A stretch of DNA of 37,141 nucleotides from an uncultured Bacilli bacterium (GCA_944331815.1 CALVIQ010000040.1:1-37141); one strand, 5' to 3'. Counted from the stretch's first letter, positions 1-9,754 are shown. The notes: generated by a model from the sequence alone, not told the origin. Translations and numbers: made by a program.

Positions 1-20
1 CAGGATAAAAACACGAAAAA
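1..20 (+). repeat. IS left terminal inverted repeat
   Basis: CAGGATAAAAACACGAAAAA. The reverse complement of 1448-1467 is the same sequence with one change (C to T at position 14). The match stops after about 20 bp. Confidence 0.85.
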
Positions 21-142
21 AATATAAATAAATATTGACAATATTTATTTATAAAGGAAAAATCGATAATTTTTAATAAAAATATAAAAATTTTTAATGC
101 ATAATTAGTAAAATACCTGTAAAATATTATTAGGTGTTATGT

Positions 143-1384
143 ATGAAAAAAGAAAAATTAACTAAATCTGAATTAAATTTAAAACTTTTAAATAAATATA
201 AAGTTGATATTGAACAATTAAATTTTGATGCATTAAAAGAGTTTAAAAATAAAGTTAAAGAGTTATCTGATAAAAGACAAAAAGGTAAAATTAAATATAA
301 AATTTGGGACATTGTTGTTGTAAGTTTTTTGGCTATTCTTGGTAATTGTAACGATTGGGAAGAAATTCACGATTTTGCTGTATTAAAAAAAGATTGGTTA
401 AAAAATTTCTTAATGCTTACTGGTGGTATTCCTTCTGCTATAACATATAAAAGAGTTTTTTCCATTATTAAGCCTGATGAACTAGAAAACATTTGTGTTT
501 TATTTGCCCAAGATGTCTTAAAGCTTTTTTCGAGCAAAAGAGATATTATGAATATTGATGGTAAAGTTGATAATGGTAGCAAAAGAAATGAAAATGAAAT
601 AAGAGATAAAGTTAAAGCTTTAAATGTCTTAAATGTTTATTCAAACAACTTGGGGTTATGTGTTGCGAGTGAAAAAATTGAAGATAAAACTAATGAAATT
701 CCTACTATTCCTAAAATTTTAGAAAAGATAAATGTTAAAGGCAATATTATTACTTGGGATGCTTTAAACACTCAAAAAAACAACGTTAAAATGGTTTATG
801 ATCTTAAAGGTGATTATGTTGTACCGATTAAATTAAATCAAGAAAATTTTTATAATGATTTGGTTTTATATTTTAATGATAAACAATTAGATATTATTAA
901 GGCTCAAGGATTAAAAAATTCTTATGCTATTCAAATCGAAAAATCTCATTCTTCTATCATAACTTATGAATACTTTCAAACTGAAGATATTTCTTGGTAT
1001 CACGATTATAAAAACTGGAAAGGATTAAAATCTTTTGGACTTGTTAAAAAAACTATAGATAAAAATGGTATTAAATCTGTCGAACTAAGATATTATATAT
1101 CTAGTTTATATAATGATATTGATACATTTTCTAAAGCAATTAGACAACATTGGAGTGTAGAAAATAAATTACATTGGCATTTAGATTTTACGTTTAAACA
1201 AGACGATAATTCTACTATGGATAAAAATGCTCTTTTTAACTTGCAAATATTAAAAAAACTTAGTCTTGCTTTTCTCAATGATGTCAAAAGAATATACAAC
1301 AGAAGTCTTAAAAGAATTAGATTTTGGTTATCTTTGGATTATGAAAATGAGATTTTAAGATTTTTCAATATTCTTGCGAATTAA
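143..1384 (+). CDS. ISAs1-family DDE transposase
   Basis: Transposase of 413 aa catalysing movement of the surrounding IS. The first part, about residues 10-110, resembles the ISAs1-type N-terminal domain (DDE_Tnp_1-associated), with a hydrophobic WDIVVVSFLAILGNC stretch. The catalytic DDE residues are visible as D139 (NIDGK), D206 (TWDALNTQ) and E340 (HWSVENKLHWHLD), the last within the usual ISAs1 motif. I chose ATG 143 because AGGTG lies 6 nt before it; a GTG at 134 is in frame but overlaps that ribosome binding site. It is the only gene of the element and is full length for the family. Assignment is from motifs; the subgroup is not determined. Confidence 0.9.
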   Translation: MKKEKLTKSELNLKLLNKYKVDIEQLNFDALKEFKNKVKELSDKRQKGKIKYKIWDIVVVSFLAILGNCNDWEEIHDFAVLKKDWLKNFLMLTGGIPSAITYKRVFSIIKPDELENICVLFAQDVLKLFSSKRDIMNIDGKVDNGSKRNENEIRDKVKALNVLNVYSNNLGLCVASEKIEDKTNEIPTIPKILEKINVKGNIITWDALNTQKNNVKMVYDLKGDYVVPIKLNQENFYNDLVLYFNDKQLDIIKAQGLKNSYAIQIEKSHSSIITYEYFQTEDISWYHDYKNWKGLKSFGLVKKTIDKNGIKSVELRYYISSLYNDIDTFSKAIRQHWSVENKLHWHLDFTFKQDDNSTMDKNALFNLQILKKLSLAFLNDVKRIYNRSLKRIRFWLSLDYENEILRFFNILAN

Positions 1385-1447
1385 ATTTTTTGTCAAAAAA
1401 ATAGTTAATTTCCTTTTATTATTTAGGATTTTTAACTATTTTAAATC

Positions 1448-1467
1448 TTTTTCATGTTTTTATCCTG
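1448..1467 (-). repeat. IS right terminal inverted repeat
   Basis: On the minus strand this reads CAGGATAAAAACATGAAAAA, a 19/20 match to the left end. It lies 64 bp after the transposase stop and marks the right boundary of the element. Confidence 0.85.
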
Positions 1468-1512
1468 AATCTTTTTATTGTATATTTTACAATATTGCAT
1501 ATTTATTAATAA

Positions 1513-1539
1513 AAATTCAAGTATTTTAAACTTGAATTT
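1513..1539 (-). terminator. Intrinsic terminator of the abgT-like gene
   Basis: A 9-bp perfect stem (AAATTCAAG / CTTGAATTT) with a 9-nt loop overlaps the stop codon of the transporter gene. On the minus strand it runs directly into TTTTTATT. It closes the parA-to-abgT run. Confidence 0.7.
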
Positions 1540-3028
1540 ACATAGTAGCTAAAGTATCAATCCCTAATGGTAGTCCTGCTATATACCAAATAATTAATAT
1601 CAATAACCAGAATATAATCATTGTAATAATAATTGGCCATATTAATTTAACAGTATTAAATAATGTAACTTTATTTTCATTTTTATTATATTTTTGCACA
1701 AATCCCAACATAACAATAAAATAAACAAATAATGGTGTAATTATTTTACCTATACTATCAGCTGCTTTAAATACAAATTGCGCAAAATCAGGTGTTAAAT
1801 TACCTCTCATAAATAGGGGAACTAAAACAGGGGAAATCAAAGCCCACTTTTCTAAACTTCCAGGTATTAAAATACTCATTAAAATAATAAATATAAATGT
1901 AATAATTATCAAAGGAATTCCGGTAAAATCAAATAAACTTATTATATAAATTAAATTATTTGCAATTACAGTTCCTAAATTTGTCCAATTAACAATACTA
2001 ATTAAAATTGATGATAAAAACATTAAAACAAATAAATATCCAATATTATTAATTTCTTTTGTAAAAGACCATCCAAAATCATGATTATTTTTAAAGTTTT
2101 TACTTATAACACCATATATTAAACTAGTTATAGTTAAAACAACTAAAAATAAATACATAAAAGATATATTAAATGGTGAATTATTTCCAAACACTTTAGC
2201 AACATAATGAGACTGAGTGTTATCTAATAATATTCCATTAGGTAATAACATTATTACAATAGGAATAATTGTAATAATTAACCCAATTATTGAAAATATA
2301 AAAGCTTTATTTGAGATTACTATTTCATCTTCATATTTAGTATTTATTGTGATTTTTTTACTTAAATATTTATTAATTAAAAAAGTAATTAAAAAGCTTA
2401 TTGCTATAGTACTAACAATCATTATATATATATTTGAATATAAATTAAACCTATATGATGGATCGACATCAATAACAGCGGCTGCTTGAGTTAATACACT
2501 TAAAGCATAATCATTATAGTTATAAAATATTCCTGTACCATAACCTAAAGTAATTCCTAAAAAAACAGTTAAAATTCCTAAAATAGGACTCTTGTTATTA
2601 TATTGATATAAAATAGCTATCAATGGCAATAAAATAATATAACTATAATCTCCAATGATAGTTGATATAACACTTATAAATATAACTATAAAAGTTAATA
2701 CATTAAATTTAACATTTTTTAAAGGATTAAATAAATGTTTTAAAAAACCGCTTTCTTTAGCAACTCCAACCGCCATTAAAGATAAAATTATCAATACAAA
2801 AGGTTCTAATAAACTAAAATTAGTTATAACATTACTAAAAAAGTAAATTAAACCTTCTTTAGATAAAATATTTTTAACAACTACAATTGATGTTTCTAAA
2901 ATACCATTAGATATTATTGTTCCTGTTCCATCAAAATTAATAAATGCTAATAAACTACTTAAAATAACAACAAAAACTATAATTATTATCATTGTTATAA
3001 TAGGGGATAAAGACTTTTTCTTTTGCAT
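1538..3028 (-). CDS. AbgT-family transporter
   Basis: Integral membrane protein of 496 aa with about a dozen hydrophobic segments. It belongs to the AbgT family, known for p-aminobenzoyl-glutamate uptake and, in some members, sulfonamide/antifolate export; substrate cannot be read from sequence. Family signatures are LTQAAAVIDVDPSYRFN in the middle, then NWTNLG, GSLEKWALISPVLVPLF and ADSIGKIITPLFVYF near the C-terminus, matching the conserved KWA..P..VP and D..TN.ITP regions. AGGAGG lies 4 nt before the ATG. It is 8 nt downstream of the DUF951 gene, so it is probably the last gene of that operon. Confidence 0.85.
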   Translation of the reverse strand: MQKKKSLSPIITMIIIIVFVVILSSLLAFINFDGTGTIISNGILETSIVVVKNILSKEGLIYFFSNVITNFSLLEPFVLIILSLMAVGVAKESGFLKHLFNPLKNVKFNVLTFIVIFISVISTIIGDYSYIILLPLIAILYQYNNKSPILGILTVFLGITLGYGTGIFYNYNDYALSVLTQAAAVIDVDPSYRFNLYSNIYIMIVSTIAISFLITFLINKYLSKKITINTKYEDEIVISNKAFIFSIIGLIITIIPIVIMLLPNGILLDNTQSHYVAKVFGNNSPFNISFMYLFLVVLTITSLIYGVISKNFKNNHDFGWSFTKEINNIGYLFVLMFLSSILISIVNWTNLGTVIANNLIYIISLFDFTGIPLIIITFIFIILMSILIPGSLEKWALISPVLVPLFMRGNLTPDFAQFVFKAADSIGKIITPLFVYFIVMLGFVQKYNKNENKVTLFNTVKLIWPIIITMIIFWLLILIIWYIAGLPLGIDTLATM

Positions 3029-3036
3029 ATTGCCTC

Positions 3037-3219
3037 CTATAAAACTTTTACTTTTTTTAATTTTTTATTAAATTCAATTCTTGGTAACATAATCATCCTA
3101 CCGCAATTACAACATTTAATTTTTATATCTGCTCCAACTCTTACTATTTCAAATTCATTAGTACCACATGGATGATCTTTTTTCATAATAACAATACTTC
3201 CTAATTTATACTCTTTCAT
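3037..3219 (-). CDS. DUF951 family protein (YyzM-like)
   Basis: Small protein of 60 aa matching DUF951: KKDHPCGTNEFEIVRVGADI, then CCNCGRMIMLPR and a basic tail. The CxxC pair (IKCCNCGR) and the upstream Cys suggest a small zinc knuckle. Function is unknown; the B. subtilis homologue yyzM lies near parAB-type genes, as here. I placed the start at ATG 3219, preceded by GGTGGT; a longer frame to 3252 adds an unrelated N-terminus. The start overlaps the end of mscS by 14 nt, implying coupled translation. Confidence 0.85.
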   Translation of the reverse strand: MKEYKLGSIVIMKKDHPCGTNEFEIVRVGADIKIKCCNCGRMIMLPRIEFNKKLKKVKVL

Positions 3220-4012
3220 TATGTACCACCAACTGATTATAAGGTATTTCAATTTTATTTTTATCTAGTTTTAATTTAACTGCTTTTCTAATTTGTCTTT
3301 GAACTGTATATTGAGTTCCCGCTTCAACTTCTGCAGTTAATCTAAATGTTATAGCACTATCACCCAATTTTTCAATACCTAATAAAGTAATATCACCTTT
3401 TAAATTTTTTATAGAATATTTTAATTCTTCACACAATTCATTTAATACTTTTTCTACTTTATCAATATCAGAATCATAAGAAACATTTACATCAACTATT
3501 GCTAAAGAATTAGCCGCAGTATGATTAATAACTTGCGTAATTGAGCCATTATTAATAATTAATATTTCTCCTTCATAAGCTCTTATTCTAGTTGTTTTCA
3601 TCCCAATACTTACTACTTCACCTTTAAATCCATTAATTGTTACCCAATCACCCACATTATAGCTATCTTCAAATATAAATGAAAATCCGGCAATAAAATC
3701 TTTTAAAATATCTTGAAACGCTAATCCAACTACAACAGTAACAGCTCCTAAAGACGCAACAATCATACTTGTTTTAATACCATATATTTCTAAAATAATT
3801 AAAATAGCAATTATCAAACAAATAACTCTTGCTAGATTAATAAAAAAATTCATTAAAGTAATTTGTTTTTTATGTTTAATTTTTTTAGTTTTAAAATTAA
3901 ATATTTTTTTAATTATTCTTTTTACTAATTTATAAAAAATAAACATAATTAAAATAGTTATAATTGGTCCAACAATTTTAACATTTAACAAATTATTAAA
4001 AAAATCTTCCAT
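3206..4012 (-). CDS. mscS: Small-conductance mechanosensitive channel, MscS family
   Basis: Membrane channel of 268 aa that would release solutes under hypo-osmotic shock. Three N-terminal membrane segments are visible, the last being the pore helix with alternating small residues (SLGAVTVVVGLAFQDILKDFIAGF). The beta domain follows (YNVGDWVTINGFKGEVVSIGMKTTRIRAYEG), then the C-terminal alpha/beta domain ending near EIPYNQ. The length fits YkuT/MscS-type proteins. ATG 4012 is chosen for AGGAAGTG 5 nt upstream; the longer frame to 4069 overlaps the GNAT gene. It sits in the parAB operon between the GNAT and DUF951 genes. Confidence 0.9.
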   Translation of the reverse strand: MEDFFNNLLNVKIVGPIITILIMFIFYKLVKRIIKKIFNFKTKKIKHKKQITLMNFFINLARVICLIIAILIILEIYGIKTSMIVASLGAVTVVVGLAFQDILKDFIAGFSFIFEDSYNVGDWVTINGFKGEVVSIGMKTTRIRAYEGEILIINNGSITQVINHTAANSLAIVDVNVSYDSDIDKVEKVLNELCEELKYSIKNLKGDITLLGIEKLGDSAITFRLTAEVEAGTQYTVQRQIRKAVKLKLDKNKIEIPYNQLVVHNERV

Positions 4013-4016
4013 TTTA

Positions 4017-4631
4017 TCACTTCCTATTTTTATAACTATTATCAAACAAATATTGGTTATAAATATCAAAGTGTTTATCTAACGATTCATCAATATTAAT
4101 CCAATAATAATTTGTCATAGTATTATCATAATTATCTAATTCTGTTTTTTCAAGCACGCCACCTAATGCCAAAATTGTTTTATTAGAACCAGTATTATCT
4201 ACTGTACATTCTAATAATACTCTCTCTTCACCTAATATTTTTGCTTCCTTTAGTGCTAAAAATAGACTTGCTTTAGCATATCCTTTTCTTCTCTCAGTTG
4301 GCCTTATATCATAGCCAATATGAGAATAGCCATTACTTATATATTCATCCGACAACTTGTATCTAATATTTATCATGCCAATTATTCTGTTATCCTCTTT
4401 TCTTATAACAAAAAATGTTTTTGATAGTGGCTTTTTTATTTTTTCACAATATTCTGGGTTATTTCTTTGTTCGACTTCTAAAAGCCATTGTTCGTATGTT
4501 GTACCATACAAACAATCATCCATACCACCTGTACCATTTATTTCTGAACCATATTCTACATGCTCTTTTAAAAATGCTAAAGCTTCAGATTTTCTACTTA
4601 TAGTTGGGGACTCTAAAAATATTTTTTCCAT
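4017..4631 (-). CDS. GNAT-family N-acetyltransferase
   Basis: Protein of 204 aa with a GNAT fold: IGMINIRYKL (beta 4), then the acetyl-CoA site GYDIRPTERRKGYAKASLFLALKEA (the Q/RxxGxG/A-type loop is RRKGYA), then VDNTGSNKTILALGGVLE, typical of GNATs that modify small molecules or protein N-termini. The substrate is unknown. GAGAGTG precedes ATG 4631; the start overlaps the end of parB by a few bases. It belongs to the parA-parB-GNAT-mscS run. Confidence 0.85.
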   Translation of the reverse strand: MEKIFLESPTISRKSEALAFLKEHVEYGSEINGTGGMDDCLYGTTYEQWLLEVEQRNNPEYCEKIKKPLSKTFFVIRKEDNRIIGMINIRYKLSDEYISNGYSHIGYDIRPTERRKGYAKASLFLALKEAKILGEERVLLECTVDNTGSNKTILALGGVLEKTELDNYDNTMTNYYWINIDESLDKHFDIYNQYLFDNSYKNRK

Positions 4632-4635
4632 TTTA

Positions 4636-5511
4636 TCACTCTCTAACATTTAATATTTCTAAAATTCTATTTAAATCAGCTATATTAGTAAATGATATAA
4701 TAACTTTTTTATCTTTTACTTTTATTTTTGTATCTAATTTATCTCTTAATAAATCTTCAACATATTTAAACTCATTATTTTCTTCTTTAACATGTTTTTT
4801 AATTTTTACTTTTCTTTCTTCATTATTGGTAATTTGTTCAGTTTCACGAACAGGTAATTTATTCTCTATAATCATTTTAGCATATTCTAACATTTTTTCT
4901 TCACTTTCTAATTTACTCAAAACTCTAGCATGCCCCATAGTTAATTCATTATTTATTAACATTTTTTGAATTTCATTAGGAAGTCTTAATAAACCTAATA
5001 TGTTAGTAATATGACTTCTACTTTTGCTTACTTTAGCACTTAATTCTTCTTGTGTTAAGTTTAATTTTTCAATCATTGTTTTATAAGCTAAAGCTTCTTC
5101 AATTACATTTAAATTTTCTCTTTGTAAATTTTCTAATAATGCAATTTCAATCATTTGCTCTTCAGAAAAATCTCTAATAATAGCAGGTATTGTTTGTTTT
5201 CCAGCTATTTTTGATGCTCTAAATCTTCTTTCACCAGCAACTAAATCATAACCTTTAATGCTTTTCTTTACTATAATTGGTTGAAAAACACCATTCTTTT
5301 TAATTGACTCAGCTAATTCATTTAATGCCTCTTCTTTAAATATTTTTCTTGGTTGATGAGGATTTGGTCTTATCTCATCTAAATTAAGTTCAATTATTTC
5401 ATCTTTTGGCGTTGTTTCGTATATTTGTTTTTCAAAATTTTCGAAATCTAAGTTTTCACTATTAAATAGTTGTTCTAATCCTCTACCTAAAGCTCTTTTT
5501 CTATTTTCCAT
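4636..5511 (-). CDS. parB: ParB/Spo0J chromosome partitioning protein
   Basis: CTP-dependent DNA clamp that loads at parS sites and works with ParA in chromosome segregation; 291 aa. Visible are the N-terminal ParA-interaction stretch (KRALGRGLEQLF), the ParB/Srx nuclease-like CTPase domain with PNPHQPRK and GERRFRAS, then the helix-turn-helix region (LTQEELSAKVSKSRSHITNILGLLRLP) and a short C-terminal dimerisation domain. ATG 5511 is preferred because AGAGGTGA lies 9 nt upstream; a TTG at 5520 is in frame but touches that site. Its start overlaps the parA stop. Confidence 0.93.
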   Translation of the reverse strand: MENRKRALGRGLEQLFNSENLDFENFEKQIYETTPKDEIIELNLDEIRPNPHQPRKIFKEEALNELAESIKKNGVFQPIIVKKSIKGYDLVAGERRFRASKIAGKQTIPAIIRDFSEEQMIEIALLENLQRENLNVIEEALAYKTMIEKLNLTQEELSAKVSKSRSHITNILGLLRLPNEIQKMLINNELTMGHARVLSKLESEEKMLEYAKMIIENKLPVRETEQITNNEERKVKIKKHVKEENNEFKYVEDLLRDKLDTKIKVKDKKVIISFTNIADLNRILEILNVRE

Positions 5512-6286
5512 CGTGATCAATCACCTCTTTAGCTAAATTTAAATAAGCCATTGTTCCTCTATTTTTAGGATCATATGCTAATATTGGTTTTCCATGACTT
5601 GGAGCCTCCGATATTTTAATCAATCTAGGTATAATTGTATCATATACTTTTTCCTTAAAATACGCTTTTATTTCTTCTACTACTTCTAATCCTAAAATTG
5701 TTCTACTATCTAACATAGTTAATAGTACACCTTCAATATTCAAATTAGGATTCAAATCCTTTTGAATAAATAAAATAGATTGAAGCAATTGTGTTATTCC
5801 TTCTAAGGCAAAAAATTCACATTGCACAGGTATTATTACACTATTAGCAGCAGCTAAAGCATTAGTAGTTAAAATACCTAAAGAAGGTGGACAATCAATA
5901 ATAATGTAATCAAATTTTTCTTTTGCAACATCTAAATATTTTTTCAATTGACTTGATTTATTGAAACTATGATCAACTCTACTTCTTTCCATTAATTCAA
6001 TATCAGCCCCTGCTAAATTAATTGATGCAGGAATTATATATAAATTTTTAAATTTCGTTTTAATTATAACTTCATCTAATGTAGCTCTATCAACTATTAA
6101 ATCGTAAACTGTTTTTTCATGAGAACTTTTACTTACACCTACACCTGTTGTACTATTACCTTGGCTATCCAAATCAACTAATAATACTTTTTTACCTAAT
6201 ACACCTAAAGATGCAGACAAATTTATACTAGTGGTAGTTTTACCAACACCACCTTTTTGATTAACTAAAGCTATAACTCTACCCAT
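5501..6286 (-). CDS. parA: ParA/Soj chromosome partitioning ATPase
   Basis: Walker-type P-loop ATPase of 261 aa that binds DNA nonspecifically when ATP-bound and is driven by ParB. The deviant Walker A motif KGGVGKTT is at residues 11-18, Walker A' is VDLDSQGN, and Walker B is IIIDCPPSLG. The length and N-terminus (GRVIALVNQKGG) match Soj-type chromosomal ParA. GGTGATGTT precedes the ATG. It is the first gene of the parA-parB-GNAT-mscS-DUF951-abgT run. Confidence 0.95.
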   Translation of the reverse strand: MGRVIALVNQKGGVGKTTTSINLSASLGVLGKKVLLVDLDSQGNSTTGVGVSKSSHEKTVYDLIVDRATLDEVIIKTKFKNLYIIPASINLAGADIELMERSRVDHSFNKSSQLKKYLDVAKEKFDYIIIDCPPSLGILTTNALAAANSVIIPVQCEFFALEGITQLLQSILFIQKDLNPNLNIEGVLLTMLDSRTILGLEVVEEIKAYFKEKVYDTIIPRLIKISEAPSHGKPILAYDPKNRGTMAYLNLAKEVIDHDGK

Positions 6287-6312
6287 AACATCACCATATT
6301 TCTACAAATACT

Positions 6313-6340
6313 ATTTTATCACATTTTAATCTAATTAGAT
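6313..6340 (-). promoter_or_regulatory. Possible parA promoter with adjacent 12-bp palindrome
   Basis: On the minus strand a -10-like GATAAAAT (6313-6321 region) is preceded by TG, and a perfect palindrome ATCTAATTAGAT (6329-6340) lies just upstream. There is no convincing -35. The palindrome could be an operator or chance in AT-rich DNA. Confidence 0.3.
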
Positions 6341-6385
6341 AGTAAATAATGATAAAAAAAATAAAAATGTTAATTTAAGCATATA

Positions 6386-6413
6386 AAAACTAAAGATTTT
6401 ATTCTTTAGTTTT
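6386..6413 (-). terminator. Intrinsic terminator of ftsH
   Basis: A perfect 10-bp stem (AAAACTAAAG / CTTTAGTTTT) with an 8-nt loop overlaps the ftsH stop codon. On the minus strand it ends in a T run. It separates the tilS-ftsH unit from parA. Confidence 0.7.
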
Positions 6414-8351
6414 GTCAATAGCGTTTTTTAACTCTTCTTCAGTCATTTTAGTATAACCTTTGATTTTTAATTCTTTAGCTTTTTCTTTTAATTCTTCTAA
6501 AGTTTCTTCTTCTTCACTTGGTAAACATTTATGTTCTACTAAATAATCAATTTCTTCTTTAGTTAATGTTTCTTTAGTAATTAAAGTATTAGCTATTAAG
6601 TCAAGTAAATCTCTATTTTCTTTAATCAATTGTGTTGCTTTTTTATAACATTCATCCATAATTTTACGCATTTCTTGATCTATTTCATATGCAACTTGAC
6701 CAGAAAAATTACGTGATTTATTATAATCTCTTCCTAAAAATACACTACCTTCTTGTTGTTCTAATTGGAGTGGTCCTAATGAACTCATACCATACTCAGT
6801 TACCATAGATCTTACTATTTTAGTAGCTTGCTCAAAATCATTATGAGCTCCAGTAGTTATTTCATTAAACACTAATTCTTCAGCAACTCTACCACCTAAT
6901 AAACCTATAATTCTTTCTAACAATTCTTGTTTAGTAGCAGTGAATCTTTCTTCTTTAGGTAACATCATTGTATATCCACCAGCATATCCACGTGGAATAA
7001 TAGTTATTTTTTGAACATCATTAGCACCATCTAATTTTATACCTAAAACTGCATGACCTGCCTCATGATAAGCTACTAATTTCTTATCATTTTCAGTATA
7101 TTTTTTAGATTTTTTAGCTGGCCCCATTAATACTCTATCATGAGCCTCATCTATTTCTAACATAGTTATACTTTCTTTATTTCTTCTAACCGCTAATAAT
7201 GCAGCTTCGTTAAGTAAATTTTCCAAATCAGCTCCACTAAATCCAACTGTTCTTTGAGAAATATTTTTTAAAGAAACATTTTTAGCAAAAGTTTTACCTT
7301 TAGCATGAACATTTAATATTTCTTCTCTTCCTTTAGCATCTGGTAAATTAACTTGGACTTGTCTATCAAATCTACCTGGTCGAAGTAATGCTGGATCTAA
7401 AACATCTGGTCTATTAGTAGCAGCAATTATAATAATTCCTTCATTAGCTCCAAACCCATCCATTTCAGTTAATAATTGATTTAGTGTTTGTTCTCTTTCA
7501 TCATGTCCGCCACCTAAACCAGCACCTCTTTGTCTTCCTACAGCATCTATTTCATCAATAAATATTAAACAAGGTGCATTATGTTTAGCTTGTTTAAACA
7601 TATCTCTTACACGAGATGCTCCAACACCAACAAATAATTCAACAAATTCAGAACCACTTATATAATAAAATGGTACATTTGCTTCTCCAGCTACTGCTTT
7701 AGCTAATAATGTTTTACCTGTTCCTGGAGGACCAACTAATAAAACTCCTTTAGGAATTCTAGCACCTAATCTTTGGAATTTCTTAGGATTTTTTAAGAAA
7801 TCTATTAACTCAGCAACTTCTTCTTTTTCTTCATCTAATCCTGCAACATCCTTAAATGTTACTTTATTATTTTGTTCATTTAATCTTGCTTTACTTCTTC
7901 CAAAATCCATTGACTTGTTAGCTGCGCCCATTTGTCTAGTTACAAAATAAAATCCAACGCCTAATATTATAATTGTAGGTAAAACATTCAATAAAAATAA
8001 TAATAAAGTACTTGAATCTGGATCTGATGAAGTAGCTATTTTAAAATCATAATCCTCTTCAGCATTTAATATTTTAGCTATTACTTCATTAGATAAAGGT
8101 ACTTTTAAATAAAATGTTTCGTTTTCTCCATAATTATTTAATTTACCTCTTATTTCATATACTCCTGCACTACTTCTTGGAGTAATTGATATTTCTGTTA
8201 TTTCTTTATTATCCATATGATCAATAAATTGATCATAAGTAAATTGATTTACTTTAGTATTTGATAAATTAAAGAAATAAAGAATTCCTAGCATTACTAC
8301 AAATAAAACTAAATATGGTAGTAATCCTTTTTTTACTTCTTTTCTATTCAT
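6399..8351 (-). CDS. ftsH: ATP-dependent zinc metalloprotease FtsH, with SAP/Rho-N-like tail
   Basis: Membrane-anchored AAA+ protease of 650 aa for membrane-protein quality control. In order: a membrane segment near residues 10-28, an extracytoplasmic FtsH_ext domain, a second membrane segment near 115-137, and the AAA+ domain with Walker A GPPGTGKT (207-214), Walker [13 protein letters not shown] and second region of homology [16 protein letters not shown]. The M41 protease domain follows, with the zinc site HEAGH (H429, E430). After the usual end there is an extra segment near 612-650 ([20 protein letters not shown]...) that looks like a SAP/Rho-N-type helix-turn-helix. It lies 13 nt after tilS, with AAGGAGG 6 nt before the ATG. 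Confidence 0.96.
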   Translation of the reverse strand: MNRKEVKKGLLPYLVLFVVMLGILYFFNLSNTKVNQFTYDQFIDHMDNKEITEISITPRSSAGVYEIRGKLNNYGENETFYLKVPLSNEVIAKILNAEEDYDFKIATSSDPDSSTLLLFLLNVLPTIIILGVGFYFVTRQMGAANKSMDFGRSKARLNEQNNKVTFKDVAGLDEEKEEVAELIDFLKNPKKFQRLGARIPKGVLLVGPPGTGKTLLAKAVAGEANVPFYYISGSEFVELFVGVGASRVRDMFKQAKHNAPCLIFIDEIDAVGRQRGAGLGGGHDEREQTLNQLLTEMDGFGANEGIIIIAATNRPDVLDPALLRPGRFDRQVQVNLPDAKGREEILNVHAKGKTFAKNVSLKNISQRTVGFSGADLENLLNEAALLAVRRNKESITMLEIDEAHDRVLMGPAKKSKKYTENDKKLVAYHEAGHAVLGIKLDGANDVQKITIIPRGYAGGYTMMLPKEERFTATKQELLERIIGLLGGRVAEELVFNEITTGAHNDFEQATKIVRSMVTEYGMSSLGPLQLEQQEGSVFLGRDYNKSRNFSGQVAYEIDQEMRKIMDECYKKATQLIKENRDLLDLIANTLITKETLTKEEIDYLVEHKCLPSEEEETLEELKEKAKELKIKGYTKMTEEELKNAIDKTKE

Positions 8352-8364
8352 AATTTCCTCCTTT

Positions 8365-9693
8365 TTAATAATACTTAAGTATTATATCACAATTTTCAGA
8401 TTTTTCTTTACAAAATTTAGATTTTTTTAATCCTGGTAACCATACTATATTATCATCACTATCACACACTATTGGCCATAATTCTCTATCTTTACTTGAT
8501 ATTTTACAATCTATAAAAATATCTGATATCTTTTTTCTACCTAACATTCCTTTAACAGTCATTTTATCTCCATCATGACGATTTCTAACATATAAAGGTA
8601 ATTTAATAGATTTTGAATCTAATCGACATATATTATTATCATCTAATTTTGTTGATTTTATTACCTCTATATTTTTTCCATTAGGTAAATTTAAATATTC
8701 TTCAATTTGAATTTCATATATATCGTTTTTCAAATTTAATTTACACAACTCTAAAGTATTATATGACTTAATAGCTTGTATATTATTAGGTAAATGAATT
8801 GTAGCATTAGGTTTATTAGATAAAATTAAATTATGAATTATTTCACAATGTTTATCATTTATTAACATTAAATCATCTTGATAAATTTTTTCTAACATTA
8901 AATAAATTATTTTTTCTTGAATTAATTTTTCTTGTTTTAAAAATTCTTCAATATTTAAAACATTATCAGGACATATTTTACTATATTTTTTACTTACTTG
9001 TTTATCAATATAATCATTGTATTCTAATAATGTTTTACTAAATTTATAAAATTTTTCATGAACATTTTTATCTTCTTTTTTAAACTCAGGAACAATATAT
9101 TTTCTAAATCTATTTCTTGTATAAACATCCTTAGTATTAGATGAATCTTGCATATACTTTATTTTATTTTTATTTAAATAAGCATATATTTCATCTTTAG
9201 TATAATGAATTAATGGTCTTATAATTGTATAATTATCCATTTTAACTATTTCTGAAAATCCACTGTAACCTCTTAAAGTAGATCCTCTTACTATTCTCAT
9301 TAAAATTGTTTCGATTAGATCATCTGCATGGTGAGCTGTAAACACATATTTAGCATTATATTTTTTAGCTAACTTACTAAAATAATTATATCTGATACTT
9401 CTTGCTTCATTATGAAAATTATCATCACCATACTCTTCAATAACCATAGTTTCAAATATAACACTATTATTTTTACAATAATTTTCTACAAACTTTTGTT
9501 CCTCAAATTGTCCTTTTCTTCCAGTATTGTGATTAACATGAGCACATATTATTTGTAAATCCAAAGCTTTTTTTAATCTAATTAATATATGTAATAATGC
9601 CATAGAATCAGGACCACCTGATACACCTACTATAACTGCATCACCATATTTTAATCTAATATTATTTAATAAATAATCATACACTTTATCCAT
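8365..9693 (-). CDS. tilS: tRNA(Ile)-lysidine synthase
   Basis: Makes lysidine at C34 of tRNA-Ile(CAU), changing its decoding from AUG to AUA; essential in most bacteria. The 442-aa protein has the PP-loop ATP motif SGGPDS (25-30), then HHADDLIETILMRIVRGS and the N-type PP-loop ATPase core, followed by the TilS C-terminal domains (LPLYVRNRHDGDKMTVKGMLGRKKISDIFID). ATG 9693 is chosen for GGTGA upstream; an in-frame longer start at 9705 lacks one. It is the first gene before ftsH, the usual Bacillota order, although the hpt gene often found between them is absent. Confidence 0.94.
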   Translation of the reverse strand: MDKVYDYLLNNIRLKYGDAVIVGVSGGPDSMALLHILIRLKKALDLQIICAHVNHNTGRKGQFEEQKFVENYCKNNSVIFETMVIEEYGDDNFHNEARSIRYNYFSKLAKKYNAKYVFTAHHADDLIETILMRIVRGSTLRGYSGFSEIVKMDNYTIIRPLIHYTKDEIYAYLNKNKIKYMQDSSNTKDVYTRNRFRKYIVPEFKKEDKNVHEKFYKFSKTLLEYNDYIDKQVSKKYSKICPDNVLNIEEFLKQEKLIQEKIIYLMLEKIYQDDLMLINDKHCEIIHNLILSNKPNATIHLPNNIQAIKSYNTLELCKLNLKNDIYEIQIEEYLNLPNGKNIEVIKSTKLDDNNICRLDSKSIKLPLYVRNRHDGDKMTVKGMLGRKKISDIFIDCKISSKDRELWPIVCDSDDNIVWLPGLKKSKFCKEKSENCDIILKYY

Positions 9694-9754
9694 AATATTC
9701 ACCAATAATAATTATATACTAAAAAAAAATAGTAAGCAAGTATATTGCAAAAGA

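Larger units (their letters stand above)
1..1467 (+). mobile_element. ISAs1-family insertion sequence, complete within the window
   Basis: A 1467-bp element bounded by 20-bp imperfect terminal inverted repeats (1-20 and 1448-1467, 19/20 matching) that encloses one transposase gene. The left repeat begins at the first base of the window, so the left flank and any target duplication cannot be seen; the right flank begins AATCTTTTTA. The reading frame has no internal stop and all three catalytic acidic residues, so the copy looks functional. A perfect -35-like TTGACA lies at 35-40, but no well-spaced -10 follows it. Family assignment rests on the transposase type and element size. Confidence 0.85.

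Noticed and set aside
4845..4865. Possible parS site in parB (GTTTCACG)
   Set aside because: Only one half of the TGTTTCACGTGAAACA consensus is present; the other half does not match, so no parS is claimed.
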